Source of the DNA: Bacteroidota bacterium
Lineage (GTDB): Bacteria > Bacteroidota > Bacteroidia > Flavobacteriales > Flavobacteriaceae
Assembly (NCBI GenBank): GCA_022562895.1
Contig: JADFOK010000004.1
Span: forward strand, 40,112-104,111
DNA length: 64,000 nucleotides
Direction: 5' to 3'
Below, one piece after another: positions 1 through 10,067 of this stretch; within the stretch, counting starts at the first letter, position 1; each line of letters begins with the position of its first letter. Position numbers and translations under genes: made by a program. The notes beneath the pieces are model-generated. The model made no database searches. It saw only the letters and a program-made list of their open reading frames with translations, and had not been told where the DNA came from.

Positions 1-79
1 ATGAATAGCCTGTTGATATTCATTTTCCTATCCAAATCCAGAACGAAAACCCATATCTTTATTAAAATTATTTAATATT

Positions 80-3000
80 ATGAGATATTTTTATATGAAT
101 ATTATTGGGGTTCTTATCCTTTTTTTCTTTGGAATTAATTCAGAATCCACCCATTCACAAACCTATAACGAGGAGTTATACGATGCCCTGGAGTATCGTC
201 TTTTAGGACCGTTTCGAGGTGGTAGAAGCGCAGCAGTTACAGGTGTTCCAAATAAGCCCAATTTATTTTATTTTGGAGCTACAGGTGGAGGAGTTTGGAA
301 AACTGAAGACGGGGGAAGAACTTGGGAGAATATTTCTGATGGTTTTTTTGGAGGTTCAATAGGATCTATTGTTGTAAGTGTTGACGACCCAAATGTGATT
401 TATGTTGGGGGTGGTGAAACTACTGTGAGAGGAAATGTTTCTTCGGGTTATGGAGTATGGAAAACTGAAAATGCAGGTAAAACCTGGAATCAAATAGGCT
501 TAAAAAAAAGCCGCCATATCCCAAGATTGGTTGTTCATCCCAGAGATCACAATATTATTTTCGCAGCAGTATTGGGGAATATATACAAACCTACTTCGGA
601 AAGAGGGATATACAAAAGTACAGATGGTGGAAAAACCTGGGAACAAAAATTATTTGTAAATCAGAATGCAGGTGCTGTGGATTTAATCATGGATCCTACA
701 AACCCCCGAATTTTATATGCATCTACCTGGAATGTTAGAAGAACACCCTATAGTCTTAGTAGCGGGGGAGAAGGTTCTGCTCTTTGGAAAAGTAATGATA
801 ACGGTGAAACCTGGAAAGAGATTTCAAAAAATGAAGGGTTTCCGACAGGGACTCTTGGTAATATTGGTGTAACCGTTTCACCTGTAAATAATGAAAGAGT
901 TTGGGTAATAGTAGAGAATAAAGAAAAGGGGGGTGTTTATAAAAGTGATGATGGAGGAGAAACATGGAAAGAAGTAAATAGCGAACGAAAATTGCGCCAA
1001 CGGGCTTGGTATTATACACGTATTTATGCCGACCCATATAATGAAAATATTGTTTATGTACTCAATGTAAACTACCATAAAAGTTCGGACGGAGGGAAAA
1101 CATTTAACACTTTTAATGCTCCTCATGGAGACCATCACGATCTTTGGATTGCTCCGGAAAACCCAAAACGCATGATCATGGGAGATGATGGAGGTGCACA
1201 AATAACCTACGATGGTGGAGAAACTTGGAGTACTTACCATAATCAACCTACAGCTCAATTTTATCGGGTGACCACAGATAATTTTTTCCCATACAGGATT
1301 TATGCAGCACAACAAGATAATTCTACAATACGGATATCACATAGAAATGAAGGTAGGAGATTAGATGAGGATGACTGGGAGTCAACTGCAGGTGGAGAAA
1401 GTGCCCATATTACTATAGACCCTAAGAATAATGATATTGTTTTTGGTGGGAGTTACGGTGGTTTTTTAACGCGTTATAATCATAAAACCGGAACGATAAG
1501 AAGTGTTAGCGTATGGCCAGATAACCCAATGGGACATGGTGCAGAAGACTTGAAATATCGTTTTCAATGGAATTTCCCTATTTTCTTTTCATATCACGAT
1601 GCTAATAAACTGTATTCATTTTCTAACTTTGTTCATGTAACTACTAACGAAGGAGAAAGTTGGAAGGTAATAAGTCCGGACTTAACAAGAAATGACACTA
1701 CTAAATTAAAATCTTCGGGGGGGCCTATCACTCAAGATAATACATCGGTGGAATATTATTGTACTATTTTTGCAGCTGCGGAATCTCCTGTAACCTCAGG
1801 AGTAATTTGGACAGGAAGTGATGATGGATTGGTATACCTTACTCGTGATGGCGGATCAACATGGGACAACGTTACTCCAAGCGAAATGCCAAATTGGATG
1901 ATGATAAATAGCGTGGAACCTTCGGTTTATGATGAAGCAACTTGCTACATTGCCGGAACCAAATACAAAACAGGAGATTTTGCACCTTACTTATATAAAA
2001 CGAGTGACTTTGGAAAGTCTTGGAAAAAGATAACCAATGGAATTCCGAGTGAGCATTTTACTCGAGTATTAAGAGAAGACCCAATAAAGAAAGGAATATT
2101 ATATGCTGGCACCGAAACAGGATTGTATGTTTCGTTTAATGATGGTAATAACTGGCAACCACTTCAGTTAAATTTACCTATAGTTCCTATTACAGATTTA
2201 AAAGTAAAGGAGAATAATCTAATCGTTGCAACTCAAGGAAGAAGCCTTTGGATATTAGATGATCTAAGCCTATTGCATCAACTTTCAAGTATAAAAAACG
2301 AGGAGATTATACTTTTTAAACCTAAAGACACCTATCGTATGGGAGGAAGTTCAAACAAAGAGTCTTTAACTTCGGGAACTAATCACCCTTCAGGAGTTAT
2401 AACGTATTTTTATGTAAAAGACCCAGGCGAGAAGGAAATAAAACTAAGTTATCTCAGCTTAAAAAACGATACCATAAAAACGGTAAGTACAAAGAACAAA
2501 AAGGATAAATTTAAAGTAAAGGAAGGAGCGAATATGTTTGTATGGAATACACGAGGAAAAAGTGCTGAAAAACTGGAAGGCATGATTTTTTGGTGGGGAA
2601 GTACAAATGCACCAAAAGCCGTTCCGGGTGAATATAAAGTTGTTCTAAGCGTTGGAGAGGATAATTTTATACAAAACTTTTTAATTGTAGCAGCAAAAAA
2701 TGGAGAAACCAATATTGCAGAAATGCAAAAGCAATTCGATTTTATAACTAAAATAAATGAAACGGTAGATATAGCACATTTATCAATCAAAAAAATAAGA
2801 AAAATCAATAAACAATTAAAGACCTTTCAAGAAGAATATAAGGATGATGAGCGTGTGAAATCACTCCTTGAAAAAGCTAAAAAGTTAAGTGATGATTTTT
2901 CAGAGATTGAAAAAGCATTGTATCAAACAAAAAATAAAAGCAAACAAGATCCACTTAATTTTCCAATTAGGCTTACCAACAAATTAGCTCACTTAAATAG

Positions 3001-3199
3001 TTTGGTAGGAATGGATGATTTTCCGCCAACAACACAGGATATAGCTGTAAAAAACGAGTTAACTAAAAAAATTAATTTGGAATTAGAAAAATTCGATAAA
3101 TTAATCTCCATCGAAATTAAAGATTTTAATGAGGAGTTTAAGGCATTAAACCTAAACTATTTATTTATTGAAGTCAACAAAAATAATAGGAATGATTAA
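80..3199 (+). CDS. Secreted VPS10/sortilin-like BNR-repeat (glycosyl hydrolase-like beta-propeller) protein
   Basis: Signal peptide; many S/T-x-DGG-x-TW BNR motifs (TEDGGRTWE, STDGGKTWE, SNDNGETWK, SDDGGETWK, TRDGGSTWD). Confidence 0.85.
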   Translation: MRYFYMNIIGVLILFFFGINSESTHSQTYNEELYDALEYRLLGPFRGGRSAAVTGVPNKPNLFYFGATGGGVWKTEDGGRTWENISDGFFGGSIGSIVVSVDDPNVIYVGGGETTVRGNVSSGYGVWKTENAGKTWNQIGLKKSRHIPRLVVHPRDHNIIFAAVLGNIYKPTSERGIYKSTDGGKTWEQKLFVNQNAGAVDLIMDPTNPRILYASTWNVRRTPYSLSSGGEGSALWKSNDNGETWKEISKNEGFPTGTLGNIGVTVSPVNNERVWVIVENKEKGGVYKSDDGGETWKEVNSERKLRQRAWYYTRIYADPYNENIVYVLNVNYHKSSDGGKTFNTFNAPHGDHHDLWIAPENPKRMIMGDDGGAQITYDGGETWSTYHNQPTAQFYRVTTDNFFPYRIYAAQQDNSTIRISHRNEGRRLDEDDWESTAGGESAHITIDPKNNDIVFGGSYGGFLTRYNHKTGTIRSVSVWPDNPMGHGAEDLKYRFQWNFPIFFSYHDANKLYSFSNFVHVTTNEGESWKVISPDLTRNDTTKLKSSGGPITQDNTSVEYYCTIFAAAESPVTSGVIWTGSDDGLVYLTRDGGSTWDNVTPSEMPNWMMINSVEPSVYDEATCYIAGTKYKTGDFAPYLYKTSDFGKSWKKITNGIPSEHFTRVLREDPIKKGILYAGTETGLYVSFNDGNNWQPLQLNLPIVPITDLKVKENNLIVATQGRSLWILDDLSLLHQLSSIKNEEIILFKPKDTYRMGGSSNKESLTSGTNHPSGVITYFYVKDPGEKEIKLSYLSLKNDTIKTVSTKNKKDKFKVKEGANMFVWNTRGKSAEKLEGMIFWWGSTNAPKAVPGEYKVVLSVGEDNFIQNFLIVAAKNGETNIAEMQKQFDFITKINETVDIAHLSIKKIRKINKQLKTFQEEYKDDERVKSLLEKAKKLSDDFSEIEKALYQTKNKSKQDPLNFPIRLTNKLAHLNSLVGMDDFPPTTQDIAVKNELTKKINLELEKFDKLISIEIKDFNEEFKALNLNYLFIEVNKNNRND

Positions 3200-3242
3200 T
3201 ATGGAGCAATAATTGTTATCTGCCAATCTTAAATCGAAATAA

Positions 3243-4697
3243 ATGAGTTTTTACAATAGATCGCTTAGGTCTCGTATATTTTTATCAATGATTCTATTGG
3301 TAATAGGTGCTTCTATACTTATTGCATTAGTCACTATTTTTCAATACAAAGAAGAAGCTCAGGATTACCATAGGGAACGATTAATCAGAAAGGAAGCTGC
3401 AATTAGAGAAAATATAAATTATGTTTTAAAAACAACAACCTACCCCGTTGTAACAGAAGAAATCCCGTTAATATTTAAAGAAAAAATCTATGAAATTAAA
3501 GACATTCACAAACTCGAAATCTATCTCTATGATTTAGAAGGAAATCTCTTGATAACTTCTAAGGCATCTTTTATTAAAGACTTGACCAATCTTAAAATGT
3601 CCTTTAAAGCATTGGAAGGGATTAAAAATTCTTCAAACAGAAGGTTTATTGAAAAATTTGAAGAAAGTGGTCAAGATTATCGATCCTCTTATACTTATGT
3701 CACAGATAGGCATTTCAAACCTTTGGCAATTCTCAATCTACCTTATATTGAAGACGACGGATTAATAAATAAGGAGCTTAAAGAAAATCTTACCAGATTA
3801 GGATATGCTTATTTGTTTATGTTACTAATTGCGGTTGTTCTAGCTTATTTTCTTTCAAAATATATTACTCGTTCATTAAATACAATTAGTCAAAAAATAA
3901 CTGAAACCCGACTCGACAAACGCAATCAAAAAATAATCATCGATGACACTTTTTTAGAAATATCAACATTAGTAAGTGCGTATAATGGAATGATTGATGA
4001 ATTAGAGAGTAGTGCAGCACAACTTGCAACGAATGAGCGAGAAGCAGCTTGGCGTGAAATGGCCAAGCAAGTAGCCCATGAGATAAAAAACCCTTTAACG
4101 CCTATGCGCCTTACTGTACAAAGCTTTCAGAGAAATTTTAACCCTGAGGATCCTGAAATCCAAAAAAAAATGAAAGAGTACAGCAATAGCCTTATTCAGC
4201 AAATTGATACAATGAGTTCCATTGCTTCAGCGTTTTCTACCTATGCACAAATGCCTGCACAAAAGATTGAAACACTTAATGTGGTTAAGATCATTAAGCT
4301 TGCACTCGATATTTTTAATGAAGAATATATTTTCTTCTTTTCTGAAGAAAAAGAAATTATTGCCAAGTTTGATCGCACCCAACTTATTCGTGTAATAACT
4401 AATCTAATTAAAAATAGTATTCAGGCTATACACGAAAAGAAAACTGAAACTCCAAAAATCGAAGTTAATGTTTTTTCTGAAGACACCTCGGTTGTCATAA
4501 CAGTGATGGATAATGGAATTGGGATTTCAAAAGAAAATATGGATAAGGTATTCGAACCTAAATTCACAACTAAAACCAGTGGAATGGGATTAGGACTAGC
4601 CATGATAAAAAAGATTGTAGAAACCTATGGGGGAAGCATAACTTTTATTTCCTCGGAAGTGGATGGTACCACTTTTAAAGTGAGATTTCCTATGTAA
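3243..4697 (+). CDS. Sensor histidine kinase, NtrY-like (2 TM, HAMP, HisKA, HATPase)
   Basis: N-terminal TM segments, 'AHEIKNPLTPMRLTVQSFQ' H-box, 'NLIKNSIQAI' N-box, 'DNGIGI' and 'GMGLGLAMIKKIVETYGG' G-boxes. Confidence 0.9.
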   Translation: MSFYNRSLRSRIFLSMILLVIGASILIALVTIFQYKEEAQDYHRERLIRKEAAIRENINYVLKTTTYPVVTEEIPLIFKEKIYEIKDIHKLEIYLYDLEGNLLITSKASFIKDLTNLKMSFKALEGIKNSSNRRFIEKFEESGQDYRSSYTYVTDRHFKPLAILNLPYIEDDGLINKELKENLTRLGYAYLFMLLIAVVLAYFLSKYITRSLNTISQKITETRLDKRNQKIIIDDTFLEISTLVSAYNGMIDELESSAAQLATNEREAAWREMAKQVAHEIKNPLTPMRLTVQSFQRNFNPEDPEIQKKMKEYSNSLIQQIDTMSSIASAFSTYAQMPAQKIETLNVVKIIKLALDIFNEEYIFFFSEEKEIIAKFDRTQLIRVITNLIKNSIQAIHEKKTETPKIEVNVFSEDTSVVITVMDNGIGISKENMDKVFEPKFTTKTSGMGLGLAMIKKIVETYGGSITFISSEVDGTTFKVRFPM

Positions 4698-4760
4698 TAA
4701 TAACGATTTTTGTAGCTTTGTTTTAACTTCAAACCTCAATTAATTAATAATCATTAGATT

Positions 4761-5543
4761 ATGAATTTCGAAAATATACTTACAATTACAAAGGGTGGAA
4801 TTACCACTATAACAATCGATAGACCTTCTAAACTTAACGCTTTAAATCGTTCTACTATAAAGGAGTTGCACGATGCTTTTAAAATGGCAGATGAAGACAC
4901 TAAAACCAAGGTAATTATCCTTACCGGAAGTGGTGAAAAAGCTTTTGTTGCGGGAGCCGATATCAGTGAATTTGCAGATTTTTCGGTAGCAGAAGGAGAA
5001 CACCTTGCTGCTGAAGGACAAGCAATACTTTTCGACTTTATAGCTAATCTTTCTACACCTGTAATAGCTGCTATTAATGGATTTGCATTAGGTGGTGGCC
5101 TTGAATTGGCTATGGCTGCACACTTTCGAATTGCAAGTGATAATGCCAAAATGGGTTTACCAGAAGTATCTTTGGGGTTAATTCCTGGTTATGGAGGGAC
5201 CCAACGTCTACCACAACTAGTTGGCAAAGGAAAAGCCATGGAAATGATATTGACAGCCGGAATGATTGATGCTCAAAAAGCTCTAGATTATGGATTGGTA
5301 AATCATGTAACAAATCAAGATGAACTTTTAGATTTGGCCAAAAAAATAGCTTCAAAAATTCAAATAAATTCCTCTGTGGCCATCGCTGCAGCAATCACTG
5401 CTATAAATGCCAATTATGAAGAAGGAGAAAATGGATTTGATACCGAGGTTATACAATTTGGAAAATGTTTTGGAACGGCAGATTTTAAAGAAGGCACCAC
5501 AGCATTTCTGAATAAAAGAAAGGCTGAGTTTCCAGGGAAATAA
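4761..5543 (+). CDS. Enoyl-CoA hydratase/isomerase family protein
   Basis: Crotonase motifs 'AFVAGADISEF', 'AAINGFALGGGLELAMA', 'PEVSLGLIPGYGGTQRLPQLVGKGKAMEMILTA'. Confidence 0.92.
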   Translation: MNFENILTITKGGITTITIDRPSKLNALNRSTIKELHDAFKMADEDTKTKVIILTGSGEKAFVAGADISEFADFSVAEGEHLAAEGQAILFDFIANLSTPVIAAINGFALGGGLELAMAAHFRIASDNAKMGLPEVSLGLIPGYGGTQRLPQLVGKGKAMEMILTAGMIDAQKALDYGLVNHVTNQDELLDLAKKIASKIQINSSVAIAAAITAINANYEEGENGFDTEVIQFGKCFGTADFKEGTTAFLNKRKAEFPGK

Positions 5544-5561
5544 TAGTAATCTTCCCAAAAA

Positions 5562-6308
5562 TTAATTATTTACTACAGCATCTATAATTTGTTTTTCAAC
5601 CATATGGGTTAGTACATCCGTAGAGAAATCTGAAACTTTTAAAATGGGGTGAATTGTAAATTTTAATTGCACACCCATAGGAATAGGAAACATACCATAA
5701 CGCTGTAATTTCCATGAATTATTAATAGTTAACGGGAGAACATAAGCTTCCGGAATTTTTTTAAATAAAAGAACTAATCCTTTGAGTTGAAATCTTTTAG
5801 GGATACCTGTTTTACCTCTCGTACCTTCAGGAAAAATAACTCCACTTCGATTGTTTTGTTCAAGATATTTAGCGAAGCGGATCATTTTCTCAAGGGCTTG
5901 CCTCGGATTATTTCTGTCTATTAAAACAGAGCCGCCGTTTTTTAAATTAAATGATATTGACGGAATACCTTTTCCCAATTCTTTTTTGGAAACAAATTTT
6001 GGGTGATGCTTTCGTAAATACCAAATAAGAGGAGGAATGTCCCATAAACTTTGGTGATTAGAGACAATTATTAATGGAATATTTTCGGGAATGTCTTTTG
6101 GTTTATTTATTTTAAAAGTAGTTCCCAAAACACGAAGACACATCAGAATAAAAAAATTCAAGTAATCTACACTTTTTTTGTGGGCTAAGTAACCGAAAAC
6201 CTTAAAACAAACCCATTGTATAGGATGAAAGACAACTAAGGTTAATCCAAAAAGCAGATAAAATAACACTGACAAAGGATAACTAAAAATTAGAGAGAGT
6301 TTTTTCAT
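5562..6308 (-). CDS. 1-acyl-sn-glycerol-3-phosphate acyltransferase (PlsC-like)
   Basis: 'VSNHQSLWDIP' (NHxxxxD) and 'IFPEGTRGKTG' motifs. Confidence 0.9.
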   Translation of the reverse strand: MKKLSLIFSYPLSVLFYLLFGLTLVVFHPIQWVCFKVFGYLAHKKSVDYLNFFILMCLRVLGTTFKINKPKDIPENIPLIIVSNHQSLWDIPPLIWYLRKHHPKFVSKKELGKGIPSISFNLKNGGSVLIDRNNPRQALEKMIRFAKYLEQNNRSGVIFPEGTRGKTGIPKRFQLKGLVLLFKKIPEAYVLPLTINNSWKLQRYGMFPIPMGVQLKFTIHPILKVSDFSTDVLTHMVEKQIIDAVVNN

Positions 6309-6319
6309 AAAGATTAAAG

Positions 6320-6350
6320 ATAAAAAAAGTCCCTAAGTTATCTTGGGGAC
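6320..6350 (-). terminator. Intrinsic terminator downstream of the bacilliredoxin gene
   Basis: Minus strand: AGTCCC-loop-GGGACT followed by a T-run. Confidence 0.6.
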
Positions 6351-6378
6351 TATTTAATAAAATTTAAAAATACAATGC

Positions 6379-6789
6379 CTAGCAAAAATCATTGTATGCA
6401 CCTTTAAGGTTTTCAGAAATCATCTCTGCATCTCTTCCTTCAATATGGTGACGCTCTAACATATGCACTAATTCTCCGTTTTTAAACAAAGCCATAGAGG
6501 GCGAGCTTGGAGGGAATGGTGTCATAAACGATCGGGCAGTATCAACAGCTTCACTATCAACTCCTGCAAAAACAGTAACCAGGTTATCAGGGATTTTATC
6601 ATTTTGTAAGGACAATCCTGCTGCTGGGCGTGCATTGGCGGCAGCACAGCCACATACAGAGTTAATTACTACCAGGGTAGTGCCTTCTTTACCAAGGGCC
6701 TGGTTTACATCATCTGCAGTATATAACTCCTTAAAACCTATTTTTGTAAGGTCTTCACGCATGGGTTTAACTAATTCGGGTGGATACAT
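6379..6789 (-). CDS. BrxA/BrxB family bacilliredoxin (YphP/YqiW-like)
   Basis: 'VVINSVCGCAAANARPA' CGC motif; family-typical length. Confidence 0.9.
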   Translation of the reverse strand: MYPPELVKPMREDLTKIGFKELYTADDVNQALGKEGTTLVVINSVCGCAAANARPAAGLSLQNDKIPDNLVTVFAGVDSEAVDTARSFMTPFPPSSPSMALFKNGELVHMLERHHIEGRDAEMISENLKGAYNDFC

Positions 6790-6927
6790 AATATATGTGT
6801 TTAAATGTGTAACAATTTTTTTACAAAGATAACTAATTTAAGGAGTAACAAAGTTTAGAATCTTAATTTATGTATTCAGAATTAAAATTATCTTTGAATA
6901 CTATTCATAAACAAAAACTATTATAAT

Positions 6928-7659
6928 ATGATTCGTTGGATTGCCGCAATAATAGGCTATGCTTTTTTTAGGTTTCCCGGAGCTATCTTAGGGTTTTTAT
7001 TGGGAAGTGTTTTTGAGAATATGGGGGGTAAAAAAAGGTCTTACAGAACTATTTTTAATCAACCAAGAGGTCAGGTATCACCGGCCGAATTCGAATTAAA
7101 TTTACTTTCATTGGCCTCTTTAGTTATCAAAGCTGATGGTAAAGTAAGCCAAAACGAATTAGATTATGTTCGAAAATATTTTGTACAGGCGTACGGTAAA
7201 GAGCATGCCAGTGCTACTTTTAAGGTTTTTAATGATGTAATAAAAAAAAGGCAGATTTCAGCCTTAAATATTTGTACGCTATTACGGCAGGGAATGCGTT
7301 ACGAATCTCGGTTGCAAATAATTCATTTTCTATTTAGTGTTGCCAATGCCGATGGTCATGTAAGTGAACCCGAAGTTAGTGAGATAAATAAAATCAACGG
7401 TTATCTCGGAATAAACCATCGTGATTTTGAAAGCATTAAAGCGATGTTTTTCAGTAACCCTGACAGGGCTTATAAGATTTTAGAAATTGATAACACCGCA
7501 ACCGATACAGAAATTAAAAAGGCCTATCGGATTATGGTTAAAAAGTACCATCCCGATAAATTAGTTCATATGGATGAGGTGTATCGTAACGGTGCTGAAG
7601 ATAAATTCAGGAAAGTACAAGAAGCCTATGAACAACTTCAGAAAGAAAGAGGGTTTTAA
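6928..7659 (+). CDS. TerB-like/DnaJ domain co-chaperone (DjlA-like)
   Basis: N-terminal TM, TerB-like middle region, C-terminal J domain 'KKAYRIMVKKYHPDKL'. Confidence 0.88.
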   Translation: MIRWIAAIIGYAFFRFPGAILGFLLGSVFENMGGKKRSYRTIFNQPRGQVSPAEFELNLLSLASLVIKADGKVSQNELDYVRKYFVQAYGKEHASATFKVFNDVIKKRQISALNICTLLRQGMRYESRLQIIHFLFSVANADGHVSEPEVSEINKINGYLGINHRDFESIKAMFFSNPDRAYKILEIDNTATDTEIKKAYRIMVKKYHPDKLVHMDEVYRNGAEDKFRKVQEAYEQLQKERGF

Positions 7660-7766
7660 TCATTTAGTCAAATTTTTTACAGACATTAAAGCATCAGATT
7701 ATTTAATATTTAGGCTTGTCTAAAAATAAAATTAGATAATTATAAAAAATTGATTACTTTTGCTCT

Positions 7767-8423
7767 ATGTTTTCATTAGCAGAAGAAAATTACTTAAAGA
7801 CAATATTTCATCTTGAGCAGGAATATCGCAGTGGTGTGAGTACTAGTGCCATTGCTGACAAGATGGATACAAAGCCCTCTTCGGTAACTGATATGGTACA
7901 GAAACTTGCTGAAAAGGAAGTGCTTTCCTACAAAAAATATAAGGGAACCCTGCTAACTAAATCTGGAAAAGCCATCGCTGCCAATGTAATTAGAAAACAC
8001 AGGTTATGGGAAGTTTTTTTGGTTGCTAAACTAAATTTTCATTGGGATGAAGTGCATGACATTGCAGAACAACTCGAGCATATTCAGTCTGAGGAACTCA
8101 TTATTCGATTGGATGAATTTTTAGAGCACCCCAATTTCGATCCCCATGGCGATCCTATCCCTGATGAACAAGGAAATGTTTACCCTACTGAAAAGAAAAC
8201 ACTTTCAGAATTAGAAAAAAACCAACAAGGAATCTGCGTGGGAGTGAAAGAATCAAGCACAGAATTTCTTCAATATCTCGATAAAAGAAAAATTGGTATA
8301 GGTGTCAAAATCACGGTATTGAGAAAAGAATATTTTGATGGTTCAATGATGATTCAAGTGGGAGGTAATCAACTTTTTATATCCAATAAAATAGCAGACA
8401 ATCTTTATATAAATATTATATAA
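7767..8423 (+). CDS. DtxR/MntR-family metal-dependent transcriptional regulator
   Basis: N-terminal HTH ('ENYLKTIFHLEQE...SAIADKMDTKPSSVTDMVQKL'), metal-binding 'HRLWEVFLV...DPHGDPIP', C-terminal FeoA/SH3-like domain. Confidence 0.92.
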   Translation: MFSLAEENYLKTIFHLEQEYRSGVSTSAIADKMDTKPSSVTDMVQKLAEKEVLSYKKYKGTLLTKSGKAIAANVIRKHRLWEVFLVAKLNFHWDEVHDIAEQLEHIQSEELIIRLDEFLEHPNFDPHGDPIPDEQGNVYPTEKKTLSELEKNQQGICVGVKESSTEFLQYLDKRKIGIGVKITVLRKEYFDGSMMIQVGGNQLFISNKIADNLYINII

Positions 8424-8424
8424 T

Positions 8425-9621
8425 ATGAAAATCTCCTTCAATCTTATAATTGGCATTTTCACTGTAATGTTATTAGCTATATCCTGCGAAAAAACAATGC
8501 CACTATCTCCTGTTGAAAATGAGCTTTTGGATGGTCCTATAGAGGGGCTTACTATTGAACAGCAGATTAGATTTTTAAGAGGAGATGAAGCTTTTAGCGA
8601 TGTCTTTACTATTGAAAAAGGATTGGGGCCAATTTTTGTAGCAAATCAATGTGCCAGTTGTCATCCTGGTGATGGTAAAGGAAGTCCCTTTGTCAGGTTT
8701 ACCCGATTTGGTCAATCAGATACCTTAGGGAACCAGTATTTAGATTTTGGAGCTCCCCAACTTCAGCATAAAGCTATCCCGGGGTTTGAGCCCGAACAAC
8801 TTCCTGCCGGTGCTACATTTACAAATTTAATCGCTCCGGCTGTTACCGGACTAGGATTTTTAGATGCAGTTAGCGATGCAGACCTTATAGCACTTTCAGA
8901 TCCAAATGACATCGATGGGGATGGTATAAGTGGAAGGCCACACTGGAACAACATTCCGGATTATGTTGAACTCAGACCTAATAGTATTTCCAAAAACGGA
9001 AAATATATTAGTCGATTCGGTAAAAAAGGTGCCGCTTATGATTTGCTTCATCAAACCTCAGGAGCATATAATCAAGATATCGGAATTACTACCTTATTTG
9101 AACCTTTTGACCCATTTAGTGGATTGGTAGAGGATCCTGAAGTCAGTACTCAAACAGTAAATGATGTTGTTTTTTATCTTAAAACATTAAAAGCACCTAT
9201 TCCGAGAGACGTGAATGATAATGATATATTAGCCGGGAATCAAATTTTTTCACAAATACAATGTGCTTCATGTCATATGCCGACTTTACAAACTGGATAT
9301 TCACCTATTGAGGTATTATCTTACAAAGTATTTTATCCTTATACAGATTTACTATTACATGATATGGGTCAGGGATTAAATGATGATTATACAGAAGGCT
9401 TTGCCTTAACTTCTGAATGGAGAACTCCACCCCTTTGGGGGCTTGGTCTATCTAAAGATGCACAGGGAGGTAGTTATTTTTTAATGCACGATGGACGTTC
9501 CTTGAGTATCCAATCGGCTATATTAATTCATGGAGGTGAAGCTGAACAATCCAAAATTAATTACTCTCAACTTTCTGAAACCGAAAAACAACAACTCATT
9601 AAATTTTTGGAGTCACTGTAA
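8425..9621 (+). CDS. Di-heme c-type oxidoreductase (DHOR / 'thiol oxidoreductase' family), lipoprotein
   Basis: Lipobox 'LLAISC'; two CxxCH motifs (CASCHPGDG, CASCHMPTL); starts 1 bp after the preceding gene. Confidence 0.88.
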   Translation: MKISFNLIIGIFTVMLLAISCEKTMPLSPVENELLDGPIEGLTIEQQIRFLRGDEAFSDVFTIEKGLGPIFVANQCASCHPGDGKGSPFVRFTRFGQSDTLGNQYLDFGAPQLQHKAIPGFEPEQLPAGATFTNLIAPAVTGLGFLDAVSDADLIALSDPNDIDGDGISGRPHWNNIPDYVELRPNSISKNGKYISRFGKKGAAYDLLHQTSGAYNQDIGITTLFEPFDPFSGLVEDPEVSTQTVNDVVFYLKTLKAPIPRDVNDNDILAGNQIFSQIQCASCHMPTLQTGYSPIEVLSYKVFYPYTDLLLHDMGQGLNDDYTEGFALTSEWRTPPLWGLGLSKDAQGGSYFLMHDGRSLSIQSAILIHGGEAEQSKINYSQLSETEKQQLIKFLESL

Positions 9622-9626
9622 AGAAT

Positions 9627-10067
9627 ATGGAACGCAGAAAATTTATTAGAACTTGCTGTTATACTACTATTGGTTTACCAATGTTAGTAAGTGTTTTACA
9701 ATCATGTGGATTAATTTACTATGCGACATCCACGCGTAATGCAAATAGTTTGATAGTTGCAAAATCTGAATTCTGGAAGGTCAAAAAAAATAAAAAAGTT
9801 AATCGATCCTTTGTATTGGTAAGAATAGAAGATGACCAGTTCCCTATTTGTATATATAAATTCGAAGAAGATAAATATATCGCTTCATTACTTAAGTGTA
9901 CACATAGAGAATGTGAATTAAATGTAGGTGGGGGAATTTATAGTTGTCCATGTCATGGGAGTGAGTTTACAATTACTGGGAAAGTACTGAATGGTCCTGC
10001 AGACAGGGATTTAAAAACGTATAAAATTGAAACAGACAATGAATATATTTATCTTTCGTTATCCTAG
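9627..10067 (+). CDS. Rieske [2Fe-2S] protein
   Basis: 'CTHRECELN...CPCHGSEF' Rieske cluster motifs; N-terminal RR-containing signal 'MERRKFIRTCC'. Confidence 0.93.
   Translation: MERRKFIRTCCYTTIGLPMLVSVLQSCGLIYYATSTRNANSLIVAKSEFWKVKKNKKVNRSFVLVRIEDDQFPICIYKFEEDKYIASLLKCTHRECELNVGGGIYSCPCHGSEFTITGKVLNGPADRDLKTYKIETDNEYIYLSLS

Noticed and set aside
1-75. 24-aa ORF at the left edge (MNSLLIFIFLSKSRTKTHIFIKII)
   Set aside because: Too short and at the window edge; likely upstream intergenic sequence.
756-1315. Minus-strand ORFs inside the VPS10 gene (and similar antisense ORFs throughout the track)
   Set aside because: They lie wholly inside strongly supported genes and have no domain motifs; expected by-products of low-GC coding sequence.
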